A stretch of DNA of 64,000 bases from Candidatus Gemmiger stercoravium (GCA_019119835.1 DWWE01000043.1:1-64000), one strand, 5' to 3'; shown: positions 47,764 through 57,038, numbered from the stretch's first letter. Numbers and translations are program-made. Notes: generated by a model from the letters alone, not told the origin.

Positions 47764-48534
47764 TCAGCGGGGGCGGTTGCGCCGGTACAGCACGGCCAGC
47801 CCCTTGAACAAAAGGTCCCCGTCAAACAGAATGTCCCGCCGGCAGCAGGGGATGATGCCCCGGGCCAGCCCGCCGGTGGCCACCACCGTCAGCGGTGCAC
47901 CCAGCTCGGCCTCCACCCGGTCGGCCAGCCCCTCCAGCATCGCCGCGGTGCCGTACACCGCGCCGCTGTTCAGGCATTCCTCGGTGTTCTTGCCGATCAG
48001 CCGGGCCGGGGCTTCGGGGGCGATGGGGGGCAGCTGGGCGGTCCCGGCGCTGATGGCCCGCAGGCTCGTCTGCACCCCGGGCACGATGAACCCGCCCAGA
48101 AACCGCCGGTCGGCGCTGATCACATTGTAGGTGCTGGCGGTGCCCAGGTCCACCGTCATGCAGGGCAGGGAATACAGCGCCGCCGCCCCGGCTGCGTCAG
48201 CGATCCGGTCCTGGCCCAGCCGCTCCGGCGCGTCGATGGCAAAGGTCAGCCCGGTGTCCAGGGTGTGGGCCACCCGCAGCGGTTCGAACCCGGTCAGCCG
48301 GCGCACGGCCTCGGCCAGCGGGCCGCTCAGGGCCGGCACCACGCTGCACAGGATCGCGCCGGTGCAGGCGGCCTTTTCAAACTGGAACCTCCGCAAAAGA
48401 AAGCGAAGCTCGGCGGTGTATTCGTCCGGCGTGCAGTGGGGCCGGGTCACCATCCGGAAGGCGAAGCGGATCAGGTCCCCCTCCAGCCCGCCGATGCAGA
48501 TGTTCGTGTTGCCGATGTCAATGGCCAAGATCAT
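47764..48534 (-). CDS. coaX: Type III pantothenate kinase
   Basis: MILAIDIGNTNICIGG...DLGTASTYNVI...GGLARG. Confidence 0.94.
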   Translation of the reverse strand: MILAIDIGNTNICIGGLEGDLIRFAFRMVTRPHCTPDEYTAELRFLLRRFQFEKAACTGAILCSVVPALSGPLAEAVRRLTGFEPLRVAHTLDTGLTFAIDAPERLGQDRIADAAGAAALYSLPCMTVDLGTASTYNVISADRRFLGGFIVPGVQTSLRAISAGTAQLPPIAPEAPARLIGKNTEECLNSGAVYGTAAMLEGLADRVEAELGAPLTVVATGGLARGIIPCCRRDILFDGDLLFKGLAVLYRRNRPR

Positions 48535-48892
48535 GCGGTTCGCTCCCCGAAAGCGCCTTGGCCCCAGTACGGGGCGCGGCGCCTGTCCTCTCTTGTTTTC
48601 GCAGGCGTGCTGCGTTCCCAACCATTATACCGTCAATCCTGCAAAATGAAAAGTGGTATTTTGCCCGGCGTGCCATTTGCTATTCTGCGGGGAATGTGGT
48701 ATTTTGTATGCAGGATGACCCGATCCCCGGCGGGCGGCAGGCGGGCGGCCCGACGGGGCGGCGCCTGCTTGGCCGGCCTGCCGGCGGCGACTTCGGACAA
48801 CTTTCCGGCCGTTTGGCATTCCTTTCAGAACCCGGGGGCCCGCCGCGGGTCCTGTTTGACCGTTCGAATCATCAGAACAGGGAGGCTTACCC

Positions 48893-50089
48893 ATGGCAAA
48901 AGATTTACAGGGCAAAACCATCGTGCTGGGCATCACCGGCGGCATCGCGGCTTACAAGATGCCCAATGTGGCCCATGCGCTGGCCAAGCGCGGGGCGGAT
49001 GTCCATGTGCTCATGACCCGAAACGCCACCGAGTTCATCGCGCCGCTGGTCTTTGAGACCCTCACCAACCGCCGCTGCATCGTCGATACCTTCGACCGCA
49101 ACTTCCAGTACGATGTGGCCCATGTCTCGCTGGCCAACGCCGCCGATCTCATGCTCATCGCGCCGGCCACCGCCAACGTTATCGCCAAGCTGGCCCACGG
49201 CCTGGCCGACGACATGCTCACCACCGTCACCCTGGCCGCCACCTGCCCCAAGCTGGTGGCCCCGGCCATGAACACCCACATGCTGGAAAACCCCATCACC
49301 CGGGACAACATCGACACCCTGGCCCGCTACGGCTTCACCGTCATCCCGTCGGGGGCCGGGCTGCTGGCCTGCGGGGACGTGGGTTCCGGCCGCCTGCCGG
49401 AAGAGCAGACCCTCCTTGACTATGTGGACCGGGCCCTCTTCGCCCCGAAGGACCTGGCGGGCAAAAAGGTCGTGGTCACGGCCGGCGCCACCCAGGAACC
49501 CATGGACCCGGTGCGCTACATCACCAACCATTCCACCGGCAAGATGGGGTATGCCGTGGCCCGGGCCTGTATGCTCCGCGGCGCCGATGTAACGCTGCTC
49601 ACCGCCCCCACCGCGCTGCGCCCGGTGCCCTTTGTCAACACCGTGCCCTGCACGACCGCCGCCGACCTGTTCGAAGCGGTCAAGGCCCATGCCATGGACG
49701 CCGACGCCCTGGTGATGGCCGCCGCCGTGGCCGACTACCGCCCGGCGGCGGTGGCCGATGAGAAGATCAAGAAAAAGGACGGGGACCTGACCCTGCCCCT
49801 GGCCCGCACCCAGGACATTCTGGGCTGGGTGGGCGCCCACAAGCCGGACGGGCTCTTTGTCTGCGGCTTTTCGATGGAGACCGAGAATCTCCTTGAAAAC
49901 TCCACCGCCAAACTCCACCGCAAAAACCTGGACATGGTGGTGGCCAACAACCTCAAGACCCCCGGCGCCGGCTTCGGGGTGGACACCAACGTGGTCATCC
50001 TCATCACCCGGGACGGGGCCGAGGAACTGCCCCTGCTCACCAAGGACGAGGTGGCCATGCGCATCGCCGCCGCCATCGCCGCCCGCTGA
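48893..50089 (+). CDS. coaBC: Phosphopantothenoylcysteine decarboxylase/synthase
   Basis: VLGITGGIAAYKMPN, APAMNTHMLENP, VTAGATQEPMDPVRYITNHSTGKMGYA. Confidence 0.95.
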   Translation: MAKDLQGKTIVLGITGGIAAYKMPNVAHALAKRGADVHVLMTRNATEFIAPLVFETLTNRRCIVDTFDRNFQYDVAHVSLANAADLMLIAPATANVIAKLAHGLADDMLTTVTLAATCPKLVAPAMNTHMLENPITRDNIDTLARYGFTVIPSGAGLLACGDVGSGRLPEEQTLLDYVDRALFAPKDLAGKKVVVTAGATQEPMDPVRYITNHSTGKMGYAVARACMLRGADVTLLTAPTALRPVPFVNTVPCTTAADLFEAVKAHAMDADALVMAAAVADYRPAAVADEKIKKKDGDLTLPLARTQDILGWVGAHKPDGLFVCGFSMETENLLENSTAKLHRKNLDMVVANNLKTPGAGFGVDTNVVILITRDGAEELPLLTKDEVAMRIAAAIAAR

Positions 50090-50138
50090 ACCCGACCGCC
50101 CCCGCCGGTTTGCCCGGCCGATCATTGTGTGCCCCCCG

Positions 50139-50170
50139 GTCCCCGCTTTTTGGCGGGGACTGTTTTTTTT
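50139..50170 (+). terminator. coaBC terminator
   Basis: GTCCCCGC...GCGGGGAC followed by TGTTTTTTTT. Confidence 0.88.
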
Positions 50171-50287
50171 GTGCGCTTTTCACAGAACTTCAAAAACCTA
50201 TCCCACAATTTTCACAAATCAGGGCTATAATCACTCTCGGATCATCCAGCGGGGAAGCCCGCTGTGCAAAAAAGGGGAGTGTATACC

Positions 50288-51457
50288 TTGATCGAAGTCA
50301 GTCACCTGACCAAACGCTACGGCGCCCATCTGGCGGTCGATGACATCAGTTTCACGGTGGAGGACGGCTGCATCTACGGCCTGCTCGGGCCCAACGGCGC
50401 GGGCAAGTCCACCACGATGAACATGGTCACCGGCTATCTGTCGCCCACAAGCGGCACCGTCACCATCAACGGACATGACATCCAGCAGGAACCCCAGGCC
50501 GCCAAGGCCTGCATCGGCTACCTGCCCGAACTGCCGCCGCTGTACATCGACATGGGCGTGACCGAGTATCTCAGCTTTGTGGCCGAGCTCAAAGGGGTGC
50601 GCAAAAAGGCCGACCGGACCGCGGCGGTGGCCCGGGTGTGCGAGCGCACCGGCCTGCGGGAAGTTTCCCGGCGGCTGATCCGCAACCTGTCCAAAGGCTA
50701 CCGCCAGCGGGTGGGGCTGGCGGCGGCGCTGCTGGGCGACCCCCGGGTCATCATCCTGGACGAACCCACCGTCGGCCTTGACCCGGTCCAGATGATCGAG
50801 ATTCGGGAGCTGATCCATGACCTGGGCCAGCACCACACGGTCATCCTGTCCAGCCACATCCTCAGCGAAGTGCAGACCATCTGCGACCGGGTGCTCATCA
50901 TCTCGGGGGGCAAGCTGGTGGCCCAGGGCACGCCGGAAGAACTGGCCGCCCGGCTGGCGTCCCGCGGTATGATCTCGGCCACCGCCCAGGGCGGGCGGGA
51001 GGCCGTGCTGGCCGCCGCGGCCGCCCTGCCCGGGCTCAGCGACCTGCGGGTCACCGCCGAGAAGGGGGACGAGGTCAGCTTCACCGCCGTCAGCACCGAC
51101 GGCGCCGACCACCGGGCCGAACTTTCCGCCGCGCTGGCTGCCGCCGGCTGCCCGGTGCTCAGCCTGGCCAGCGAGCAGATGAGCCTGGAAGAAGTCTTCC
51201 TGCAGCTGACCGAGAGCGAACCGGCCGGCGGCGAGCCCGCCGGCGAGGAGACGCAGCAGCCCGCCGGCGAGGCGGCCGAAGAAGCCGGCGCCGCCGCGCC
51301 GGAATCCGGCCCGGCGGCCGCGGAAGCCGAACCGCCCGCCCCCGACGCGGAAGACGGGGCGGGGGATGAACCGGATGATTCCGCCGGGGCCGGCGCCCCG
51401 CCCGCCCCCGACGACCCGCCCCGACCGGAAGAGGAAAACGGGAAGGAGGGGGACTGA
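50288..51457 (+). CDS. ABC transporter ATP-binding protein with acidic C-terminal tail
   Basis: LLGPNGAGKSTTMNM Walker A, LSKGYRQRVGLA signature, VIILDEPTVGLDP; TTG start with GGGGAG upstream. Confidence 0.93.
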   Translation: MIEVSHLTKRYGAHLAVDDISFTVEDGCIYGLLGPNGAGKSTTMNMVTGYLSPTSGTVTINGHDIQQEPQAAKACIGYLPELPPLYIDMGVTEYLSFVAELKGVRKKADRTAAVARVCERTGLREVSRRLIRNLSKGYRQRVGLAAALLGDPRVIILDEPTVGLDPVQMIEIRELIHDLGQHHTVILSSHILSEVQTICDRVLIISGGKLVAQGTPEELAARLASRGMISATAQGGREAVLAAAAALPGLSDLRVTAEKGDEVSFTAVSTDGADHRAELSAALAAAGCPVLSLASEQMSLEEVFLQLTESEPAGGEPAGEETQQPAGEAAEEAGAAAPESGPAAAEAEPPAPDAEDGAGDEPDDSAGAGAPPAPDDPPRPEEENGKEGD

Positions 51458-51460
51458 GCC

Positions 51461-52324
51461 ATGACTGCGATCTTCAAACGGGAGACCAAAAGCTACTTCA
51501 CCGGCATGATCGGGTATGTGGTCATTGCGGTGCTGGTGGCCTTCATCGGTCTTTATTACTCCGCCAACTGCCTGGTGTACGGTTCGCCGGACTTCTCCAG
51601 CGTGCTGTATTCCACCACCATCGCCATGCTCTTTGTGCTGCCGGCGCTGAGCATGCGCAGCTTTGCCGACGAGCGCCGCAACAAAACCGACCAGCTGCTG
51701 CTCACCAGCCCCATCACCATCCCGCAGATCGTGCTGGGCAAGTATCTGGCCCAGCTGGCCGTGTTTGCGGTGCCGATGCTGCTGGCCTGCCTGCTGCCGC
51801 TTCTTCTCTCGGCCTTCGGCGAGGTGCTGCTGGCCGGGGCCTATGCCACGCTGCTGGCCTACTTCCTGCTGGGGGCGGCCTGCATCGCGGTGGGCACCTT
51901 TGTCTCGGTGCTCACCGAAAACCAGATCATCGCCTACCTGGCCACCTTCGGCCTGCTGCTGGCCTCTTATCTGATGGAGGACATCCAGACCCTCTTCACC
52001 ACCGGCAGCACCATGGCCTTCATCATCTTCAGCATCGCGCTGGTGGTCATTGCGGTGCTGGTGGGCCTTGTCTGCAAAAGCCTGACCGTCGGCTGCGGCA
52101 CCTTCTGCGGCGGGGCGGTGCTGCTGATCCTTGTGTTCCAGATGCGCCCCACCTGGCTGCTCAACGGCCTCAACAGCGTGCTGGACGCGCTGGCCCTGTT
52201 CGCCCCCTTCCGGGATTTTGTGGGCGGCATGTTCAGCCTCAGCAGCATTTTGTACTATCTGTCGGTCGTGGGGCTGTTTTTGTTCCTGACCGGCCAGGCG
52301 CTGGAACGGCGCCGCTGGAACTGA
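51461..52324 (+). CDS. ABC transporter permease (GldF-like)
   Basis: Six-TM permease starting MTAIFKRETKSYFTGMIGYVVIAVLVAFIGLYY. Confidence 0.87.
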   Translation: MTAIFKRETKSYFTGMIGYVVIAVLVAFIGLYYSANCLVYGSPDFSSVLYSTTIAMLFVLPALSMRSFADERRNKTDQLLLTSPITIPQIVLGKYLAQLAVFAVPMLLACLLPLLLSAFGEVLLAGAYATLLAYFLLGAACIAVGTFVSVLTENQIIAYLATFGLLLASYLMEDIQTLFTTGSTMAFIIFSIALVVIAVLVGLVCKSLTVGCGTFCGGAVLLILVFQMRPTWLLNGLNSVLDALALFAPFRDFVGGMFSLSSILYYLSVVGLFLFLTGQALERRRWN

Positions 52325-52343
52325 GCAAAGGAGGGAAGCGACT

Positions 52344-53849
52344 ATGAAATTCCATTTCAGCAAAAAGCCCTCCGCCCCGGCGCCCCAGCCCACCGAGGCA
52401 CAGCGCGCCAGCCAGCGCCGGGCATTGGGCGCCGGCGCCTACGCCAGCGCGCTGGGCGCCATCGTGCTGGTGGTGGTGATCCTTGTGAACCTGGTCGTTC
52501 AGGCCATCCCCACCCAATACACCGAATTCGACATCTCCAACACCGGGCTGTTCACCCTCAGCGAGACCACCGTCAGCATGCTGAAAAGCCTGGACAAGGA
52601 CGTGACCGCCTACTACCTGGGCGAGACCGGCGGCGAGGACGCCAACCTTACCCGCCTGCTGGACCGCTACGCCGGCGAGTCGTCCCATTTCCGCTGGGGG
52701 CAGCGGGACCCGGCGCTCTACCCGACCTTTGCGGCCCAGTATGACGCCCAGGACGCCTCCAACGGCAGCGTGATCCTGGTCTGCGGCGAAAACCACGTGG
52801 TGGTGGATTCCGCCGATCTGTATGAGTACGACTACTCCAGCTACTACACCACCGGCTCGGTGGATATGCGCTTCAACGCCGAGAACGCCCTGACCACCGC
52901 GGTGGCCCAGGTCACCCGGGATGCCTCCTACACCGCCTACCAGCTCACCGGCCACGGCGAAGCGGAACTGGGCAGCGACTTTACCGAGGTGCTCACCAAC
53001 GCCGGCGTCACACTGGAAAGCCTGAGCCTGACCACCAGCGCCGTGCCCGAAGACGCCGCCGCGCTGATCCTCAACGCGCCCCAGGCGGACCTGTCCGAAC
53101 AGGATGTGGATGCGCTGCGCAGCTACCTGGACGGCGGCGGCCGGCTGCTGGTCACCACCAGTCTGCTTGCCGACACCCCCAACCTGGACGCCCTGCTGGC
53201 CGAGTACGGCATGACCCGCCAGGAGGGCCTGCTGGTGGAGACCGACGCCAACCACTTTGCCTACGGCTACGGCGGCACCTACCTGCTGCCGGAACTCCAG
53301 TCCAATGACATCACCTCCGGCGTGGTGGACGGCATGTACGTCTTCGCCCCGGTGTCCCAGGGCATCCTCACCGGCGAAGCAACCGGTACGGCCACCGCCG
53401 AATCCGCCACCGACGAGTCTGCAGCCGACTCCATCACCCACACGACGCTGCTGTCCACCAGCTCCTCCGCCTTCTCGATGCTGGACTACGAGACCGCCAC
53501 CACCATCCAGCAGGGGGAGAACGACCCCATCGGCAGCTTTGACGTGGCGGTGGCCGTCGAAAATTCCGACACCGGCGCCCGGGTGGTTTGGATCAACTGC
53601 GCCAACCTGCTGCTGGACAACATCAACAGCGCGGTGTCCGGCGGCAACGCCCAGTTCCTGGGCAGCGTGATGAACTGGATGAACGGCGAGGAGAACGCCG
53701 CCGTCATCGAAAGCAAGAGCATGAGCGCCGATTCGCTGGATGTGCCCGCCGCCCTCATCATGCCGCTGGGGCTGATCATCGTGATCCTGCTGCCGCTGGC
53801 CAGCCTGCTGGTCGGCGTGGTGATCTCGGTGGTGCGCCGCCGCCGCTGA
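52344..53849 (+). CDS. Gldg-family ABC-associated extracytoplasmic protein
   Basis: N-terminal TM, GldG-type domain (QYTEFDISNTGLFTLSETTVSMLKSLDKDVTAYYLGE), C-terminal TM. Confidence 0.85.
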   Translation: MKFHFSKKPSAPAPQPTEAQRASQRRALGAGAYASALGAIVLVVVILVNLVVQAIPTQYTEFDISNTGLFTLSETTVSMLKSLDKDVTAYYLGETGGEDANLTRLLDRYAGESSHFRWGQRDPALYPTFAAQYDAQDASNGSVILVCGENHVVVDSADLYEYDYSSYYTTGSVDMRFNAENALTTAVAQVTRDASYTAYQLTGHGEAELGSDFTEVLTNAGVTLESLSLTTSAVPEDAAALILNAPQADLSEQDVDALRSYLDGGGRLLVTTSLLADTPNLDALLAEYGMTRQEGLLVETDANHFAYGYGGTYLLPELQSNDITSGVVDGMYVFAPVSQGILTGEATGTATAESATDESAADSITHTTLLSTSSSAFSMLDYETATTIQQGENDPIGSFDVAVAVENSDTGARVVWINCANLLLDNINSAVSGGNAQFLGSVMNWMNGEENAAVIESKSMSADSLDVPAALIMPLGLIIVILLPLASLLVGVVISVVRRRR

Positions 53850-53870
53850 CCCTGCCGGGAGGTGCTTGCC

Positions 53871-54959
53871 ATGAAAATTTCCAAAAAAATGATGCCGCTG
53901 GCGGTGCTGGTGGCCGTGGTGGTGCTCCTGGCGATCGCGCTGGCGGTGCTCTCCGGCCTGGATACCGAGGAGGAAACCGGCCTGCCGCTGTTTGAGCTGG
54001 ACCCTGACTCGGTCACCGCCGTGTCCTACCAGCAGCAGGACGAGGAGGACCCCGTCGATGTGACGCTGCTCTATGCCGATGAGACCTGGACCTTGTCGGA
54101 CGACCCGACCCTGCCGCTGGACCAGGAGACCACGGCCAACCTGGCCGCCGACATCGCCGGCCTGACCGCGCTGCGGGACCTGGGGACCGACGCCGAGACC
54201 GAGGAGATGGGCCTGGACGAACCCACCGCCGTGCTGCGGCTGGCCGTTGACGGCGGCGACATCACCGCCGAGCCCGCCACCGGCGAGACGGCCTCCGGCC
54301 TGTACACCCTGACCATCGGGGCCGAAAACAGCGTGACCGGCGCCTACTACGCCAAGGGCAGCTGGGGCGACAGCGTCTACACCATTGACAGCTCCGATCT
54401 GTCCGGCCTGTTCAAGACCCCGCGGCAGCTCTATGCGGACCAGGAGATCACCGACCTGGAGACCACCGACCTGACCGCCATGACGGTGGAACTGCCCGGC
54501 GAGACGCTGGACTTCGCCTATGACGGCGAGACCTGGACCCTTGCCGACGACCCCGACTACCCGCTGGACCAGGACATCGTGACCAAGATGGCTTCCACCC
54601 TCTGCTCGCTCAAGAGCCAGTGGAGCATCACGAGCCCCGAGGCGGACAGCGTCTACGGGCTGGACAGCCCGGATGCCATCGTGACCCTCACCGGTTCGGA
54701 CGGCACGACGGTGACGGCCCGGTTCGGCGCCGTCTCGGCGGAGGATGACACGGTCAGCTACCTGCAGGCCAGCACGGCGCCGGATGTGGTGTACGAGATC
54801 TCCTCCACCAATCTGTCCGCCTACGCCTATACGAAGGACAGCCTGCAGGCCGCCACCGACGAGACCGCCACCGAGGAGAGCAGCGAGGAGGACATCATCG
54901 CAGAAAACCCGGTGGGCGGTGCGGACGACTACGTCTCCTCGGTGCCCGCCGACGAATGA
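53871..54959 (+). CDS. DUF4340-domain protein
   Basis: N-terminal TM followed by repeated domain pattern (DETWTLSDDPTLPLDQE / GETWTLADDPDYPLDQD). Confidence 0.85.
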   Translation: MKISKKMMPLAVLVAVVVLLAIALAVLSGLDTEEETGLPLFELDPDSVTAVSYQQQDEEDPVDVTLLYADETWTLSDDPTLPLDQETTANLAADIAGLTALRDLGTDAETEEMGLDEPTAVLRLAVDGGDITAEPATGETASGLYTLTIGAENSVTGAYYAKGSWGDSVYTIDSSDLSGLFKTPRQLYADQEITDLETTDLTAMTVELPGETLDFAYDGETWTLADDPDYPLDQDIVTKMASTLCSLKSQWSITSPEADSVYGLDSPDAIVTLTGSDGTTVTARFGAVSAEDDTVSYLQASTAPDVVYEISSTNLSAYAYTKDSLQAATDETATEESSEEDIIAENPVGGADDYVSSVPADE

Positions 54960-55090
54960 CCGCCCGCCGGCACACCGGGCTGCCTGAGCGGGACAAACAC
55001 GGCCCTGCCGCGGCGCCTGACCGGCTGCCGGCAGGCTGAAGCAGGCAGGGCGGCCGCCGGATGGCCCGCCCCGGCAATCGCACAGCATCG

Positions 55091-55391
55091 ACCCCCAAGG
55101 GAAGTGAAAACCGCTTCCCCTGGGGGTCTGAGCGTGTCGAGAAACTCGACACGCTCCACAAGGGGCAACAGCCGCGCACGGCAATTGCCTAACGCGGCTG
55201 TTTCCCCTTGTGTATCCCCTTCGACAAAATTTTACGGCAAATCGCGCACTCGTCACTGCGTTCTTCGCACACAATTTGCCGTAAAATTTCCCTGTCGGTG
55301 TCGCCGTCGTCGGCACATGTCCGCCGACGGCGACGAATTTTTTCAACAGCCTGCGCCCCCAAGGGAAGTGAAAACCGCTTCCCCTGGGGGC
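55091..55391. repeat. Compound palindromic element: five consecutive inverted repeats bounded by two identical 35-bp hairpins
   Basis: CCCCCAAGGGAAGTGAAAACCGCTTCCCCTGGGGG at 55092-55126 and 55356-55390; between them 12-bp, ~20-bp, 16-bp and 10-bp inverted repeats. Confidence 0.9.
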
Positions 55392-55396
55392 TTTTT
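55355..55396 (+). terminator. Second 35-bp hairpin copy in terminator configuration
   Basis: GCCCCCAAGGGAAG...CTTCCCCTGGGGGC followed by TTTTTG. Confidence 0.6.
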
Positions 55397-55496
55397 GTTC
55401 AGCCGGGGAAAAGCCTTCGCGCAGGCCGCCCCGGCGGCGGTGGACTTTGCCGGGCGGATATGGTAAGATCGAGACAGCAGAAAGGGGGAGGGCGCA

Positions 55497-55694
55497 ATGC
55501 TCATTCGGGACGAAACCATCGACCGGGGCCGGCCGTTTGACTGGGGGCGGGTCTCGGCCGACTATGCCAGATACCGGGACATTTATCCCCCGGAGTTTTA
55601 TGACAGGATCACGGCCCGGGGGCTGTGCGTTGCGCCGCCCTCCTTCACGGTGCGCCACTATGCCGCCATGGCGGAACTCAAGGTCAAAAAGTGA
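55497..55694 (+). pseudogene. Remnant of a class I SAM-dependent methyltransferase (N- and C-terminal ends fused)
   Basis: IDRGRPFDWGRVSADYARYRDIYPPEFYDRITARGLCV (N-terminal end) directly joined to PPSFTVRHYAAMAELKVKK (C-terminal-like end); SAM-binding core missing. Confidence 0.7.
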
Positions 55695-55777
55695 CTGGCG
55701 GCCGTCTCTCTTCTCTTTTGTCCGGGGCCATGGTATAATAATCCCAAAACAGCCGCCGCGGCGGCCGGCAAGGGGGA

Positions 55778-57004
55778 ATGGCGATGAAAACAGGACGACG
55801 GCGCGGCCTGGCGGCCTTTCTGGCGCTCTGGCTGCTGGCGCTGACCGGCTGCGGCGCCCCCGCCGCAGACCCGGCCCCCACCGCCCGGCCTGCAGCATCC
55901 GCTCCGCCCACCGCCGCGCCCACCGCCGCCCCGCTGACGGCGGCGGACCTGACGCTGGAAGAAAAGGTCGGCCAGCTCTTTCTGGTCCGGCCCGACGCGC
56001 TGGACCCTGCCCGGACCCCGCAGCAGATCGAGGACCCCGACGCCGCCGGCGCCACCGCCCTGACCGACGCCATGCGGGCTACGCTGGCCCGCATCCCGGT
56101 GGGCGGGGTGGTGCTGTTCGGCAAGAACATCGCCGACGCCGGCCAGCTGACGGCATTCACCGCCGACCTGCAGGCCGCCGGCCGGGTGCCGCTGCTGCTG
56201 GCGGTGGATGAGGAGGGCGGGGCGGTGGCCCGGCTGGCCAACAGCGGGGCGCTGGACCTGCCCCGGTACGAGAGCGCCGCCGCGGTGGGCGCCGAGGGCC
56301 CCGAGGCCGTGCGGACCATGTACCGGACCATCGGCGGCTATCTGCGGGACTTCGGCTTTGCGCTGGATTTTGCCCCGGTGGCCGATGTGAACACCAACCC
56401 GGACAATCCGGTCATCGGCAGCCGGGCATTTTCCGCCGACCCGCAGACCGCCGCGGCCTGCGTCCGGGCGGCGGTGGAAGGGCTGGGTGAGGCCGGCGTG
56501 CTGGCCTGCCTCAAGCATTTCCCCGGCCACGGCGATACCGCCCAGGACAGCCACGAGGAGGCGGCCGTTACCGAAAAGACGCTGGCGGCGCTGCGCAGCG
56601 GCGAGTGGGCCCCCTTTGCGGCGGGCATCGCCGCCGGGGCCCCGCTGGTGATGGCGGGGCATATCACCGCCCCCAACGCCCTGCCGCCGGCCGAGTCCGA
56701 CCGCCTGGCCGGGTTCAGCGCCACCGTCCTCAACGATTGGCTGCGGGGGGAACTGGGCTTTGAAGGGCTGGTGGTCACCGATTCGCTGGCCATGGGGGCG
56801 GTCACCCGGCGCTATTCCTCCGGCGAGGCGGCGCTGGCCGCCCTGCAGGCCGGCGCCGACCTGCTGCTGATGCCGGCCGATCTGGAGGGAGCCTACACCG
56901 CGGTGGTGCAGGCGGTGGAAAGCGGCCGCTGGCCCGAAAGCGAGCTGGACGCCCGGGTGGAAAGGATCCTGGCGGCCAAGCGGGCGGCGGGGCTGCCGGT
57001 GTGA
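55778..57004 (+). CDS. Glycoside hydrolase family 3 N-terminal domain lipoprotein (beta-N-acetylhexosaminidase-like)
   Basis: Lipobox LLALTGCG; LLLAVDEEGGAVARL, CLKHFPGHGDTAQDSH, GLVVTDSLAMGAV. Confidence 0.92.
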   Translation: MAMKTGRRRGLAAFLALWLLALTGCGAPAADPAPTARPAASAPPTAAPTAAPLTAADLTLEEKVGQLFLVRPDALDPARTPQQIEDPDAAGATALTDAMRATLARIPVGGVVLFGKNIADAGQLTAFTADLQAAGRVPLLLAVDEEGGAVARLANSGALDLPRYESAAAVGAEGPEAVRTMYRTIGGYLRDFGFALDFAPVADVNTNPDNPVIGSRAFSADPQTAAACVRAAVEGLGEAGVLACLKHFPGHGDTAQDSHEEAAVTEKTLAALRSGEWAPFAAGIAAGAPLVMAGHITAPNALPPAESDRLAGFSATVLNDWLRGELGFEGLVVTDSLAMGAVTRRYSSGEAALAALQAGADLLLMPADLEGAYTAVVQAVESGRWPESELDARVERILAAKRAAGLPV

Positions 57005-57038
57005 AGCGGAAACGATGGTAGAGAGGGCGAGGTACGGA

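Noticed and set aside
50231-52393. 720-aa minus ORF
   Set aside because: Antisense shadow of the ABC ATPase/permease genes.
52239-55898. 1219-aa minus-strand ORF with repeated RGSGFHFPWG peptides
   Set aside because: Antisense to well-supported Gldg/DUF4340 genes; the repeated peptide is the translation of the duplicated 35-bp hairpin, not protein repeats.
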